Below, in pieces: positions 1-9,698 of a DNA stretch of 64,000 nucleotides (positions are counted from its first letter, which is position 1; each line of letters starts with the position of its first letter). Both the position numbers and the translations under genes were made by a program. The notes below the pieces were generated by a model that did not search any database, was not told the DNA's origin, and worked only from the letters and a program-made list of their open reading frames with translations. The stretch is from UBA5793 sp040255465 (GTDB taxonomy: Bacteria; Planctomycetota; Phycisphaerae; Phycisphaerales; UBA5793), in NCBI GenBank assembly GCA_040255465.1, contig JBDZVA010000009.1:1-64000 (forward strand). The letters are read 5' to 3'.

Positions 1-19
1 GGCGCGCGGCCCCCGGCTC

Positions 20-544
20 GTGAAGGCTCAGAACGCAATCGTCGGCGGCTGGCGCAATCATGTGGCGCTCTGGTTGAGCGTGGTCGCACTACCACTATTC
101 TGGCTCGTGCGCATTGGCGAGATTCTGATTTATCCGCCGCTTCGTTGGCTGCTCAGCTTTCCGAAGTACCGGCACGGCGATTGGGTGAATGTCAGTCGGC
201 ACAAGTTCGAAGGACTCGTCGGCCATGATCTGATCTGGTGTCTGTACTGTGACTGGATGACCGGAATCTACTCTCTCGCAGGCGAGATGCTCCGAAACGT
301 CGAGTCGTTCTGGTGTCCGATTAAGTTCTATGAGGGCAAGAAGTGTGAAAACTGCCGGATCGACTTCCCTGATATCGATGACTGGGTCAATGCCGACGGG
401 TCGATTCAGCAGGCGGTGGACCTCGTGAAGCAGAAGTACGCCGACGGGCATCGGGAATGGTTCGGGCACTCCGCGCGGCTAACCGTGAATGGAGTTCCCC
501 CCAACAGAGACGGACTAGATGGTCCTGCTGCCGATGACCATTAG
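20..544 (+). CDS. Hypothetical membrane-anchored protein
   Basis: Unrecognised 174-aa protein. A hydrophobic stretch at about residues 14-40 is probably one membrane anchor. The rest is soluble, with cysteines near residues 76-78, 99 and 109-112 (the last pair spaced as CENC) that could bind a metal. The GTG start lies 19 bases from the window edge and the frame is still open to the edge, so the true start may be outside. Nothing shows a function. Confidence 0.5.
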   Translation: MKAQNAIVGGWRNHVALWLSVVALPLFWLVRIGEILIYPPLRWLLSFPKYRHGDWVNVSRHKFEGLVGHDLIWCLYCDWMTGIYSLAGEMLRNVESFWCPIKFYEGKKCENCRIDFPDIDDWVNADGSIQQAVDLVKQKYADGHREWFGHSARLTVNGVPPNRDGLDGPAADDH

Positions 545-741
545 CCCCGTACGTCAGATGAGATCTTCTGCAAGTCCTCGAAGTGGGCGCGCCGTTCATT
601 CACGGAGCCGCTTGTTGTTCCGAAAGCCTGAAGGGGAACTGGCGGCGTCAATCATCGGGCCAGAGTTGGCAACAGGTTGTTCAGACTAATGTGCGACGGC
701 GTCGCTTGCGGCATCCCACGCAACCGCGACGATGCTCTTCG

Positions 742-1050
742 CGCGCATCTGCCATATCGATGGCTTCGGCATCCATCAACCGATGCGGCGCAATCTGCGG
801 CCCAGTCGCTTCGATTGATGCCAGCCCGAGCCCGGGAGCAAAGCCGCTGCAATCGGTATCGCACGCCATCGTGATCGTCGCCGTGCCGCCGGTCGCGGCG
901 GGATGCATCGCGGTGCCCGATCCCCCGCAGAGACAGGCGGTGCTGGATAGACCGTTGGTGATCACCAATGGCCATGTCGAGTAGTTGGCGCACTGACGGG
1001 CGTCGAAGGCTGCGACACCGAAGAAGATCGGGATGGGGATTCCGCCACCG
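742..1050 (-). pseudogene. Remnant of phage structural gene, 3' end (copy A)
   Basis: On the minus strand this encodes residues nearly identical to the C-terminal third of the Cys-rich phage protein at 25644-26609. Shared features are the GGGIPIPIFFGVA segment, the DARQCANY segment and the CDTDCSG segment, and the DNA also matches closely by eye. The 5' part of the gene is missing: at about position 1050 the similarity stops and unrelated plus-strand coding sequence begins. The open frame continues beyond the copy but has no sensible start. A related remnant lies at 19230-19650. Confidence 0.75.
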
Positions 1051-1325
1051 CTCGCCAATCTAGACTGGCCAACCAGCCTGCCACCTCACGAGTCCAGACC
1101 TTCGATCTTCGCGGGGGCGAGAAGAGTTTCATCGCCCTTTCCGGCGATGGCGAGACCGATCTCGATCTCTACATCTACGACGCGGCCGGCAACTTGATTG
1201 TGGTCAGCGATGGCCGGTCGGACGACGAGTCGGTCTGGGTGATCCCGAATGTCACCGGACGCTTCTACATCGGAGTCCGCAACCTCGGCTCGGTGTACAA
1301 CGACTTCAGCCTCTGGGTGCACTGA
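1050..1325 (+). pseudogene. Start-less fragment of a secreted beta-sandwich (PPC-like) domain
   Basis: An open plus-strand frame ends at the TGA at 1323 and encodes about 90 residues. The pattern (FDLRGGEKSFIALSGDGETD, then DLDLYIYD, then a GRFYIGVRN segment and a terminal FSLWVH) resembles bacterial pre-peptidase C-terminal (PPC) domains of secreted proteins. There is no plausible start codon or RBS, and the 5' end abuts phage-derived copy A. I read it as the 3' stump of a host extracellular gene that lost its front half. The family assignment is by pattern only. Confidence 0.45.
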
Positions 1326-1420
1326 TTCTCGACCTCGCCACCCCACGGAATATCCATCATCAACGCAGCGACTCCCTCTCAGTTAAGGGGAAGCATTCAC
1401 TCAGCGCAAAAGTAGCAGCG

Positions 1421-4400
1421 TCATTGCGTTGGTGTCGTGGCGCGGGCGGCCCCCTCCCCGATACGATTGGCGATCGCTGCTTCCGCCTCGCGGCGAAGAA
1501 TGTGTGCTTCGAGCCAATTGTGCAAGTGCAGCCCGAACTCCCGTTCCGCGCCGGACGGTATCCCGTCAGGGAACTGATCGAGCCAGCCGCTCGCCCTTTC
1601 ATACCAGCTGCGCGCCTCCTCGGCATTGCCGAGTCGATCTCTAGCCAGCGCGAGCCAAAGCCAGTTGAGCACCGCACGGCCTGGACTCGAATCGGCAGCC
1701 AGGCTCTGCTCGAACAATGTTGCGGCGCGTGCGAAGTGCCCGGCTCGGTATTGCAACGCCCCCTGCTCAGTGAGCGACCAGAACTTCGCGGACTCGGATG
1801 ACAGTTCCGACTCTGCGAGTCGGCCCGGCAGCGACGCGTCGGCAACAGCGTCGGGTGCCAACGTACAGGCGCGGGCTACGTGGTAGGCTCGCAGGTTCGG
1901 CGCGATGCCACACTGCTCGACCATGTGGGAGCAGGCGTTGGTGTACCCGGCGCGGTCACCCGCCAACAGCAGCACGGCGGCGTATTCGAACCAACGTTCG
2001 CCGTCTTCGATCGGAGTCCCACTCAAGGCGCGACCATACTCGTTCGCGGCCTCGGCCCATTCGCGACGTGCGGCGTGCGCCTGGGCCTGCTCCAGCGGGT
2101 CGGAGGCGATTTGTGCCGCCACATCTTTCCAGAGGCGCTGCCACTGCTCGCGCTCGGCGTCGGGCAGACTTGCCAGTGCATCCGGTTCGCGCACGCTTGC
2201 CAGGGCCGCGTCCGTCTGCCAGGTCGCGAGCGACCAGTCCACCGGGATGCCCTCTTCGGAAAGCCGGGTCGCTAGCTCCAAGCCAGCTCGCAACCAGTCC
2301 AGCGCTTGTCGGCGCAGGCGAACCCGCTCTTCTTCAGTAGGTGGTGGTTCTGGAAAGCCTTGGCCAGTTTGGACCTGAACCGCGGCGCAGGCGCCCTCAT
2401 GCAAACTCTCAAGAAGGGCGTCTCGGGCAAGAACAAAGAGGCTGTCGTGGGTAAGGGTGTACGCACCCCGGCTGAGGTCGAAGGCTTGCTGCAGATGGTT
2501 TATCGCCTTGTCCATCTGACCCTTGTCGCGCAGGGCAAGTCCCAGTGCGTAGTGGGCCAATCCCGACGCCTGCGGATCGAGTCGGATGGATTCTTCGTAG
2601 TGTTTGATGGCCTCATCCAAATGGCCCACAACGCTCAGGGCAACTCCAAGGTTGTAGTGGGCCATCGCCGAATGCTCGGGGTCGAGCCGGATGGATTCCT
2701 CATATTGGCAAATGGCCTCATCCGTCCGGTTCTTGGCGTACAGCGCAAGCCCGAGGTTGTGGTGGGCTCTGGCGCTGTTGCGATCGATGTTGAGGGCACG
2801 CTGCAGGCAATCCACGGCTTCATCCGAACGTCCCAGGGCGGTGAGGCTGAGGGCCAGACTGTTGTAGACAGGAACGGCATCGGGCCGCAGCGCAAGCGCC
2901 GCCCGGTCGAATGCGAGAGATTCCTGGTCCCGCCTAGAGATGTGCAAGGCCCAGCCCAGCTCAAAGTTGAGCCAGAAGTCTTGCGGGTATTGTGCCTGAG
3001 CGGCGGTCAGCAATGGCACGGCATCCCCGCCGTTGGCGCGCAAGACTCGACCAAGGGCGGTCAAAAGTTGTGGGGAAAGTTCATCGAGCCGTATCTCTTG
3101 GACGGCCCGGGTCAGCTCGGAACCGTCCTGCCACAACTGTGGTTGACGGAGGCGGTCGCGCGTTGGGTCGGGGTCGGCAGTACGCGCCACGGAAAGGAGC
3201 CACTCCCTGCGTGTCGCGTCGCGGGTCGTGCCGGCCCAGTCGTCCAGTCCGGCCACGATTTCGGCCCGCACGGTCGAAGCACGAACTCGCTCTGCCACCA
3301 CGTCGCATTCCTCCTCGGGGCGCCCCAATCCGGCGCTTGACAGTATCTCCTGATACTGCTGCTCAATATGACTTCGCTCCACCGAGCCAACGATCTGCAG
3401 CCTGGCCTTGTCCAGATTCTCCACCAGTCCCAGATCGGCTCGCGCTTGCTCAACCTTCCGGCGCAGATCCTCTGGTCCGGCCGGTTGCAATCGCATTTGT
3501 GCCTGCTCAAGCAGTACCCCCGCTTCCTGAAAGTGAAACCCATTGCGAAGACTTGCGGCTTGATCTACGGCGGTGGTGACTTCCGCGCGCATGTCCGCCC
3601 TTCGCGCGGCTTGCTGCTTGACGATCCTCATCCCACCGCCAATCGCCAGCGCGACAAAGGCCAGCGCCGTCGCCACCAGAGCCGCCGCTGTGGGTTTGCG
3701 CCGTATCCATCGCGCGATGCGTGCCGAAAGTCCAATGCGCCGGGCGTGGATCGGCTCGTGATTGAGGAATCGCCGCAGATCGTCCGCAAGATCGGACGCG
3801 CTCGCGTACCTCCTGTGGGGATCCTTGCACAAACATTTGAGACAGATCGTTTCGAGATCTCGGGGCACCTTCGCATTCAGGCGCGAGGGCGGCGCCGGGT
3901 CCTCCGAGATCACCTGCCGCTCAGTCTCCGCAGGCGATTCCGCTTTGAACGGCGGACGACCGGTCAGCATTTCGTACAGCACCGCGCCAAGCGAGTAAAT
4001 GTCCGTTGATGGTCCGATCGCGTCCTGCCTGCCGATGGCCTGCTCCGGAGACATGTAACTAGGGGTTCCGAGCCGGGTCCCGCCCAATGTCAGATCCGGC
4101 GCCTCTGTGTAACTGCGCGCGAGCCCGAAGTCGCTAATCTTGGGTGTGCCGTCCGCCGTCAACAGAATGTTTGCCGGCTTCAGGTCGCGATGAACGATCC
4201 CGGCCTCATGAGCGATCTGAATTGCATCGGCAAGCGTGGCCACCATTGCCGCGGCCTCGCGCCCGGGCTGAGGCACGCCCGCCAGTTTCTGCGAGAGGCT
4301 GCCCCCCTCCAGGTATTCCATCGTGAAGTACGGCCGGCCATCCAGGTCCCCGACATCAAAGACTTGAATGATGTTTACATGCCGCAGGGCCGCGATGGCT

Positions 4401-4777
4401 TGCGCTTCCCGTGCGAACCGCGCGAGTTCGGGTGGCGCTGCGTATCCGCCTGTCGCCAGCATCTTGATCGCAACCGTTCGATTGAGTTTCAGATGGCGCG
4501 CCTTGTACACGACACCCATGCCGCCACGTCCGAGCAGGCTAAGCACAATGTAGCCCGGGAGGTTCGGCAACTCGGAATCTGAATGCGGGTTCTTGGAAAG
4601 CCCTAGGCCGTGAGATGGGAACATCGCTGCCAGATGCTGCTCAAAAGATCGGAGGCGCCGGAGTCGCTCCTGCACTTCGGGCAACAACTCGGGAAAAGTG
4701 CTGCAAAGTTCTTCGGGCGAGCGCCCCGAGTCCAAGATCTCTTCGAGAATCGCTTTGATGCGGTGTTCGTCGACCAT
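1421..4777 (-). CDS. Serine/threonine protein kinase with TPR domain
   Basis: Membrane-anchored Hanks-type kinase, about 1,118 aa. An N-terminal helical segment rich in Leu/Glu (about 1-55) precedes the kinase domain (about 75-340). The domain has a Gly-rich loop (GRGGMGVVY), a catalytic Lys in VAIKML, HRDLKPAN, DFG and an APE-like SPEQ motif. A single TM helix lies near 365-382, then an extracytoplasmic part with at least five TPR repeats (about 560-750), in line with Planctomycetota kinases that sense through TPR tails. The ATG at 4777 is preferred because GAGG sits 6 bases upstream; an ATG at 4804 is possible. It lies directly downstream of the sigma gene ending at 4840, so the two are probably co-transcribed and functionally linked. 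Confidence 0.93.
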   Translation of the reverse strand: MVDEHRIKAILEEILDSGRSPEELCSTFPELLPEVQERLRRLRSFEQHLAAMFPSHGLGLSKNPHSDSELPNLPGYIVLSLLGRGGMGVVYKARHLKLNRTVAIKMLATGGYAAPPELARFAREAQAIAALRHVNIIQVFDVGDLDGRPYFTMEYLEGGSLSQKLAGVPQPGREAAAMVATLADAIQIAHEAGIVHRDLKPANILLTADGTPKISDFGLARSYTEAPDLTLGGTRLGTPSYMSPEQAIGRQDAIGPSTDIYSLGAVLYEMLTGRPPFKAESPAETERQVISEDPAPPSRLNAKVPRDLETICLKCLCKDPHRRYASASDLADDLRRFLNHEPIHARRIGLSARIARWIRRKPTAAALVATALAFVALAIGGGMRIVKQQAARRADMRAEVTTAVDQAASLRNGFHFQEAGVLLEQAQMRLQPAGPEDLRRKVEQARADLGLVENLDKARLQIVGSVERSHIEQQYQEILSSAGLGRPEEECDVVAERVRASTVRAEIVAGLDDWAGTTRDATRREWLLSVARTADPDPTRDRLRQPQLWQDGSELTRAVQEIRLDELSPQLLTALGRVLRANGGDAVPLLTAAQAQYPQDFWLNFELGWALHISRRDQESLAFDRAALALRPDAVPVYNSLALSLTALGRSDEAVDCLQRALNIDRNSARAHHNLGLALYAKNRTDEAICQYEESIRLDPEHSAMAHYNLGVALSVVGHLDEAIKHYEESIRLDPQASGLAHYALGLALRDKGQMDKAINHLQQAFDLSRGAYTLTHDSLFVLARDALLESLHEGACAAVQVQTGQGFPEPPPTEEERVRLRRQALDWLRAGLELATRLSEEGIPVDWSLATWQTDAALASVREPDALASLPDAEREQWQRLWKDVAAQIASDPLEQAQAHAARREWAEAANEYGRALSGTPIEDGERWFEYAAVLLLAGDRAGYTNACSHMVEQCGIAPNLRAYHVARACTLAPDAVADASLPGRLAESELSSESAKFWSLTEQGALQYRAGHFARAATLFEQSLAADSSPGRAVLNWLWLALARDRLGNAEEARSWYERASGWLDQFPDGIPSGAEREFGLHLHNWLEAHILRREAEAAIANRIGEGAARATTPTQ

Positions 4778-4839
4778 TCTCATCCTCGCCGCCGGCATCT
4801 CCAAGGTTCGGTAGGCGTCTGACTTGCGAATCCGTTGGG

Positions 4840-5442
4840 TTACTCGGCCGGCCGAAGGTCGTCGAGCATCCCCATCAAATGCACCAGACCACGATTGAGC
4901 CGGCGCTGCACCGTTCTCTCCGTCACGCCGACGATCCCGGCGACCTCGGAAGGCATCATGCCTTGAATGCGCACGAGTTCGAACGCCTCGCGATCCTCAT
5001 CAGGCAATGACTCGATGGCTTGCAGCATGCGGTGCGTGTTTGGGCTCAGACCGGAACCACTGATCTCCGGCGCGGGAAGGAATTCTTCATGCAATTCCAC
5101 GGTGCGCGAACGCTGATCCAGCCGGCGTGCGAACTCGTTGAGTTCCCAGCGCATGTGTTGATTGACCAGGCCGAAGAACTGGCGAACTGTCGGCGGTCGC
5201 GTCTTCTCCAGCGCTTTGAGCAACCGCTCCACAACTCCACTCAACATTTCGTCGGCCTGAAGATTGAGTGGCGGGCGCGTCAGGCGCGAGTATTCGCGAT
5301 GCAGCATCGATGCACAGAACAGGTGCAACCGCCCGGCCGCGTGGGAAAGCAGTTCTCGAATAACCGGCTCGGCCGGCGACCCGCCTTGCAGGTCGTCGAG
5401 ATACCGCTGGACAATGGCGGTGGTTCGATGCTCCTCGCCCAT
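4840..5442 (-). CDS. ECF-type RNA polymerase sigma factor
   Basis: About 200 aa. A sigma region 2-like segment (LQADEMLSGVVERLLKAL, about residues 60-90) is followed by a region 4 helix-turn-helix (SLPDEDREAFELVRIQG, then SEVAGIVGVTERTVQRRL) near the C-terminus. This architecture matches the planctomycete ECF subgroup whose genes sit next to Ser/Thr kinases, and the kinase gene follows 62 bases downstream. I chose the ATG at 5442 because the conserved-looking protein begins at MGEEH; the frame stays open to an ATG at 5523. No separate anti-sigma gene is visible here, so the kinase may control its activity (inference). Confidence 0.85.
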   Translation of the reverse strand: MGEEHRTTAIVQRYLDDLQGGSPAEPVIRELLSHAAGRLHLFCASMLHREYSRLTRPPLNLQADEMLSGVVERLLKALEKTRPPTVRQFFGLVNQHMRWELNEFARRLDQRSRTVELHEEFLPAPEISGSGLSPNTHRMLQAIESLPDEDREAFELVRIQGMMPSEVAGIVGVTERTVQRRLNRGLVHLMGMLDDLRPAE

Positions 5443-5852
5443 GCCAGGACATTTTACCGATAGAGCGCGCGGATTCGGAGGTCGTCTCCTGGTCAATGTC
5501 ACTTTTTCCAGTACCAGCGTCATGGTCCGTACTCCCCATCGGGAACCGCTCTCTCACGTAAGTGCGAAGCCTGCAAGCGTTTTGAGGCTCGAATCTGATT
5601 CGGCGCTCCTGCACCGCTCTAGGCGGCGGCACCCGACAGTTCGCTGAGCCTTGCCTCCCACAACAGAACAGATCTCCGTGCATGGTCAGGCATCCGTTCG
5701 CATGACTCGGGACACGCTCGCGAAGTCACCGTCCTGGAGAGAGTTACCTCGCTTTGGCAAAGCGGTGTCGTCAACCCACGCCGAGGATGGCGACGGAATT
5801 CATGACTGTCGATTAAGCGAAACCACACGCACCGTAATCTGGAGACTCGAAC
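5443..5852. promoter_or_regulatory. Divergent intergenic control region
   Basis: About 410 bases between the minus-strand sigma/kinase pair and the plus-strand stress genes, with no convincing gene. It must hold promoters in both directions. One small palindrome (CGCTTT, 3-base gap, AAAGCG) lies near 5750-5765, about 90 bases upstream of the lipoprotein, and could be an operator. No clean -35/-10 pair was identified. Confidence 0.35.
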
Positions 5853-6290
5853 ATGAAGCCCTTACTTTCACTCGTGCTTCCGCTCTCCCTGGTGGCATGC
5901 ACTTCAGTCTCGCAAGTGCCGCCCGAGCCGATGGTCACGCCGCTGATGTCCAGGCCGATCGCTGAGATGCTGGGCAAGGAAGGCCTGATTCTTCAGGTCG
6001 AATACGGCCCGGGCGCAGCCGACCCGGTTCACCGGCATAACGCACACGCATTCGTGTACGTCCTGGAGGGTTCTGTCGTCATGCAGGTGGCGGGAGGCGA
6101 AGAGACGGTACTTACACAGGGGCAGACCTTTTACGAGGGTCCCGACGATCTGCACGTCGTCGGTCGCAATGCGAGCAACCTCAAACCGGCCAAGTTCGTG
6201 GTGTTCCTGATCAAGGACATTGGCGCGCCGGCGCTCATTCCGGAGCTGGGTCCCGGTGCGTCTTCCGTTCCGATGCATCATCCGAACTGA
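5853..6290 (+). CDS. Cupin-domain lipoprotein
   Basis: 145 aa. The N-terminus is a lipoprotein signal with lipobox LVAC, Cys at residue 16, so the mature protein should be lipid-anchored outside the cytoplasmic membrane. The rest is a single cupin_2 barrel: metal-binding motif 1 is seen in GPGAADPVHRHNAHAFVYVLEG, split here as PVHRHN then AFVYVLEG, followed by the GQTFYEGPDDLH region of motif 2. Substrate unknown; related proteins are thought to bind small molecules or metals. It heads a plus-strand row of redox and hydrolase genes, each with its own RBS. Confidence 0.85.
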   Translation: MKPLLSLVLPLSLVACTSVSQVPPEPMVTPLMSRPIAEMLGKEGLILQVEYGPGAADPVHRHNAHAFVYVLEGSVVMQVAGGEETVLTQGQTFYEGPDDLHVVGRNASNLKPAKFVVFLIKDIGAPALIPELGPGASSVPMHHPN

Positions 6291-6382
6291 TCGGAGACAT
6301 CGGCCGAACAAATCGTCGCAAGTCACCTGAGCAATTCGCAACCCGCGTGAGTCTCAACGACACAAAGAAAGGAAGTTGAATC

Positions 6383-7201
6383 ATGGTAAACGGCACATCG
6401 ACAACAAAATCCCAGAAGGCAGCGCCCCGTGAAGAACGTTCGACTTTGAGAGCCGTCGTCATCGGCGGCACAGGCCTGATTGGATCCAAACTCATCACGA
6501 AACTTCGGGCTAGCGGCCACGAGGCCATTCCGGCCTCACCCAATACCGGCGTCAACACGTTAACTGGAGAAGGACTTGATGAAGTCCTGCAAGGTGCCTC
6601 GGTCGTGGTTGACGTCTCGAATTCGCCTTCATTCGAAGATGCGGCGGTCATGAAGTTCTTCGAGACGTCCAACCGCAATCTGCTCGCTGCCGAGGTCCGC
6701 GCCGGCGTGCGGCACCATGTGGCGCTTTCAGTTGTGGGAACGGATCGTCTTAACCAGAGTGGCTACATGCGCGCGAAACTGAAGCAGGAAGAACTGATCA
6801 AGAAGTCTTCGATCCCGTATTCCATCCTTCACGCCACGCAGTTCTTCGAGTTCGTCAAACCGATCGGAGATGGTTCTGCGGACGGCAACACGGTGCGTCT
6901 GCCTCCCGTGCTCTTCCAACCGATTGCGTCGGACGATGTCGCCACCGCCTTGGAAACGGTCGCAACGGGTGAGCCGCTCAACGGCATGACGGAAGTGGCT
7001 GGTCCGGAACAGTTCCGACTCGATGAACTGGTGCGACGAACGTTTGCGACACACAAGGACCCCCGCCCGATCGTGACCGACCCGCAAGCGCGATACTTCG
7101 GCGCGGAGGTTCAAGAACGCTCCATGCTGCCCGGCGACGGAGCACGAATCGGCGACACCACCCTTGATGAGTGGCTCAGCCGACAAGGAGGCCAGAAGTA
7201 G
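6383..7201 (+). CDS. NmrA-like SDR family NAD(P)-binding protein
   Basis: 272 aa. An atypical short-chain dehydrogenase/NmrA-like fold: the Rossmann glycine motif GGTGLIG lies at about 28-34 after an RAVVIGG strand. The C-terminal half (YMRAKLKQEE, then PYSILHATQFFEF) is typical of the sugar-epimerase-like NmrA branch, which often binds NAD(P) as a redox sensor rather than acting as a classical dehydrogenase. The YxxxK pair is replaced by YMRAK, which keeps Tyr and Lys at the right spacing. AGGAAG precedes the ATG. Substrate unknown; it is often found beside cupin and hydrolase genes in stress clusters. Confidence 0.85.
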   Translation: MVNGTSTTKSQKAAPREERSTLRAVVIGGTGLIGSKLITKLRASGHEAIPASPNTGVNTLTGEGLDEVLQGASVVVDVSNSPSFEDAAVMKFFETSNRNLLAAEVRAGVRHHVALSVVGTDRLNQSGYMRAKLKQEELIKKSSIPYSILHATQFFEFVKPIGDGSADGNTVRLPPVLFQPIASDDVATALETVATGEPLNGMTEVAGPEQFRLDELVRRTFATHKDPRPIVTDPQARYFGAEVQERSMLPGDGARIGDTTLDEWLSRQGGQK

Positions 7202-7261
7202 TCCGGAACCCACGCGTCCACAACTTCTTCGACGACTCGAACGAGCAACGGAGCGATCGAC

Positions 7262-7516
7262 ATGACTGATTCAAAGACTGTGAACGTGACCATCGCGCAA
7301 CTGGCACAGGGATACGGGCCGCAGTGCGGCAGTGCAACCCTATGCCGAAGAATCATGATCGGGGATCCCGGCCCGGATGGCGCATCCGAACACAGTCAGT
7401 TTCGGGTCGAGAGATGCAGGCGAATCGAACGCGAAGGGGCATGCCACCTGTGCACGTACCCGTGTCGAGTGCGAGAAGCGAGCAGCCCAAACATGCGATG
7501 CACCGCAAGGCGCTGA
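7262..7516 (+). CDS. Doubtful small ORF in a 407-base gap
   Basis: The gap 7202-7608 contains only this 84-aa frame. It begins well (GGAG 8 bases before the ATG, then a plausible MTDSKTVNVTIAQLAQGY) but soon becomes Arg/Cys-rich and unlike a folded protein. It may be the 5' stump of a decayed gene whose remainder shifted frame. The region also carries the leader of the MBL-fold gene at 7609. Confidence 0.2.
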   Translation: MTDSKTVNVTIAQLAQGYGPQCGSATLCRRIMIGDPGPDGASEHSQFRVERCRRIEREGACHLCTYPCRVREASSPNMRCTARR

Positions 7517-7608
7517 GATTCTCGTAAGTGACCAGGCCGAACGATATGCGAAGTGTCGGGCGATCACGCCCATCCTCGCAGGAACAACATTTGAACAGGA
7601 GATAGAAC

Positions 7609-8577
7609 ATGAACGGTTCCACGGTTTCTTCGACAATTGATCCAGCGGCGAATGCGGCTGTAGCGGACAAGAGCAAATCACCCGGATGGACGCCGGCGCT
7701 CGACGAGTTGGTGCCGTCGCGCTACGCCCTGCAAGTCGGCGACATTGATGTACTGGTGGTCAGCGATGGAGTACTCACGCTGCCCGGAGCGATGCTGGGC
7801 CACAATGTTGATGCGGCTGAGCGATCGGCCTGGCTGAAGGACAAGTTTCTGCCGCAGGACAATCTCGAATGGGCGCTGAACGAGGTCGTGGTGCGCCGCG
7901 GCAACAAGACCATTCTCATCGACGCCGGACTTGGCGCTGATCCCAACTTGAACCTGCCGCGCGCCGGGCGGTTGGTCCAACGCCTCGAAGCCGCCGGCGT
8001 CGATCTTGCATCCGTGACAGACGTGGTGTTGACACACCTCCACATGGATCACATTGGCGGCCTGCTCGTCGATGGCGTAAGAGAGCGGCTGCGCTCGGAC
8101 TTGCGCATCCACGTCGCCGCCGCCGAGGTTGACTTCTGGGCAGCGCCGGATTTCTCCCATGTCTCGATGCCGCTGGGGTTCCCCGATGCGCTTCGGCGGG
8201 CGTCCAGGCGGTTCCTTAACGAGTACGACCGACAGTTGCGGCCCTTCGAGAAGGAATACGAGGTGGCGCCCGGGATACTCATTCAGCGCACTGGAGGACA
8301 CACTCCCGGACACAGCGTGGTGCGCCTGGCGTCACGCGGCGATCGCCTGACCTTTGCCGGCGATGCAGTGTTCCAGGTTGGATTTGAACACCCGGACTGG
8401 TTCAACGGATTCGAGCACGACCCCGAAGAGGCGGCCCGCGTGCGCGTCGGTCTTCTGCGGGAACTGGCGGCAAATCGCGAATCTCTTGTCGCCACACACC
8501 TTTCGTTCCCGTCGGTCTGCCACGTGGCGGTCGAAGGCGACGCCTTTCGATGGGTGCCTGGGCCCTGGGAGTATTGA
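7609..8577 (+). CDS. MBL-fold metallo-hydrolase
   Basis: 322 aa. The metallo-beta-lactamase signature THLHMDH gives metal ligands His143, His145, Asp147 and His148. Further ligands are expected in GGHTPGHS (about residues 228-235) and in the Asp of FAGDAVF. An N-terminal extension of about 40 residues precedes the fold. The overall layout resembles the lactonase/quorum-quenching-like or arylsulfatase-like branch, but the substrate cannot be read from sequence. CAGGAGAT lies 5-12 bases upstream of the ATG. It sits among hydrolase and redox genes on the same strand. Confidence 0.9.
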   Translation: MNGSTVSSTIDPAANAAVADKSKSPGWTPALDELVPSRYALQVGDIDVLVVSDGVLTLPGAMLGHNVDAAERSAWLKDKFLPQDNLEWALNEVVVRRGNKTILIDAGLGADPNLNLPRAGRLVQRLEAAGVDLASVTDVVLTHLHMDHIGGLLVDGVRERLRSDLRIHVAAAEVDFWAAPDFSHVSMPLGFPDALRRASRRFLNEYDRQLRPFEKEYEVAPGILIQRTGGHTPGHSVVRLASRGDRLTFAGDAVFQVGFEHPDWFNGFEHDPEEAARVRVGLLRELAANRESLVATHLSFPSVCHVAVEGDAFRWVPGPWEY

Positions 8578-8646
8578 CGGCTCTGTTTGACGTGCCGCGC
8601 GTTCACACCCACTCAATGACGCAATTCTCAATGAAGGACACCAACC

Positions 8647-9660
8647 ATGAATGACAATCTGCAACATACGCCCTCAGCATCGCGTCGAAGCGTGCTCATC
8701 GGAAGCGCGGGTGCAGTCATTGCTGCCGCGGCTTCAGCCTCCATTTCCCCCAATGCCGAAGGCGCGCAGTCGACACCACCACCAGGACGTGCGCAAACCT
8801 CACTTTCGAACACGACGTCATCTGCCTCATACGTGACCACCAAAGACAATGTGCAAATCTACTTCAAGGACTGGGGTGATCGCGCGGCGCAGCCAATCGT
8901 CTTCCACCACGGCTGGCCGCTGAGCAGTGATGACTGGGACAACCAGATGCTCTACTTCCTGGCAAAGGGTTATCGCGTCATCGCCCTCGACCGGCGTGGA
9001 CACGGCCGTTCGAGCCAGGTCAGCGACGGTCACGACATGGATCACTATGCTGCAGACGTCGCTGCGGTGGTCGAACATCTCGATCTGCGCCACGCCATCC
9101 ACATCGGTCACTCCACCGGCGGCGGCGAGGCGGCTCGTTACGTTGCGCGATACGGTCAGTCGCAGGGGCGGGTCGCGAAACTTGTGCTCATCGGTGCTGT
9201 TCCACCGCTCATGATCAAAACGCCCGCCAACCCAGGGGGGATGCCCATCGAGGTTCTCGACGGTCTGCGCCAGCAGTACGTCGCGAACCGCGCACAGTTC
9301 TACCTCGACTTCGCGAGCGGTCCTTTCTACGGCTTCAACCGGCCGGGCGCAAAAGTGTCGCAGGGAGTCATTCAGAACTGGTGGCGGCAGGCCATGATGG
9401 GGAGCACAAAGGCGCACTACGAAGGCGTCAAGGCGTTCTCCGAGACGGACTTTACCGAAGACCTGAAAACCATCACCGTTCCGACGCTGGTCATGCACGG
9501 CGATGATGACCAGATCGTCCCGATCGCAGACTCCGCATTGCTGTCGGTCAAACTGCTGAAGTACGGCGTGTTGCAGGTGTACGAGAACTATCCGCATGGC
9601 ATGTGCACGACGAATCCTGACGTGATCAATTCCGACCTCCTCAAGTTCATCAAGGGCTAA
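8647..9660 (+). CDS. Tat-exported alpha/beta hydrolase (chloroperoxidase-like)
   Basis: 337 aa. A twin-Arg signal (SRRSVLIGS, Arg13-Arg14, then an Ala-rich core to about residue 40) points to Tat export. The mature part is an alpha/beta hydrolase close to cofactor-free haloperoxidases/arylesterases: oxyanion region HHGWPLSSDDW, nucleophile elbow GHSTGG (Ser156), acid in VMHGDDDQIVP and catalytic His in NYPHGM. Such enzymes act as esterases and can show perhydrolase activity. Its stop codon overlaps the upstream start candidate of the next gene, so the two are probably translated from one transcript. Confidence 0.92.
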   Translation: MNDNLQHTPSASRRSVLIGSAGAVIAAAASASISPNAEGAQSTPPPGRAQTSLSNTTSSASYVTTKDNVQIYFKDWGDRAAQPIVFHHGWPLSSDDWDNQMLYFLAKGYRVIALDRRGHGRSSQVSDGHDMDHYAADVAAVVEHLDLRHAIHIGHSTGGGEAARYVARYGQSQGRVAKLVLIGAVPPLMIKTPANPGGMPIEVLDGLRQQYVANRAQFYLDFASGPFYGFNRPGAKVSQGVIQNWWRQAMMGSTKAHYEGVKAFSETDFTEDLKTITVPTLVMHGDDDQIVPIADSALLSVKLLKYGVLQVYENYPHGMCTTNPDVINSDLLKFIKG

Positions 9661-9698
9661 TGCCCGCAACGCCGCAATGGCGGCAGATTGGAAGCCGA

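Noticed and set aside
2306..3340. Long plus-strand frame inside the kinase gene
   Set aside because: Antisense to the TPR part of the kinase; repetitive only because the TPR repeats are. No RBS.
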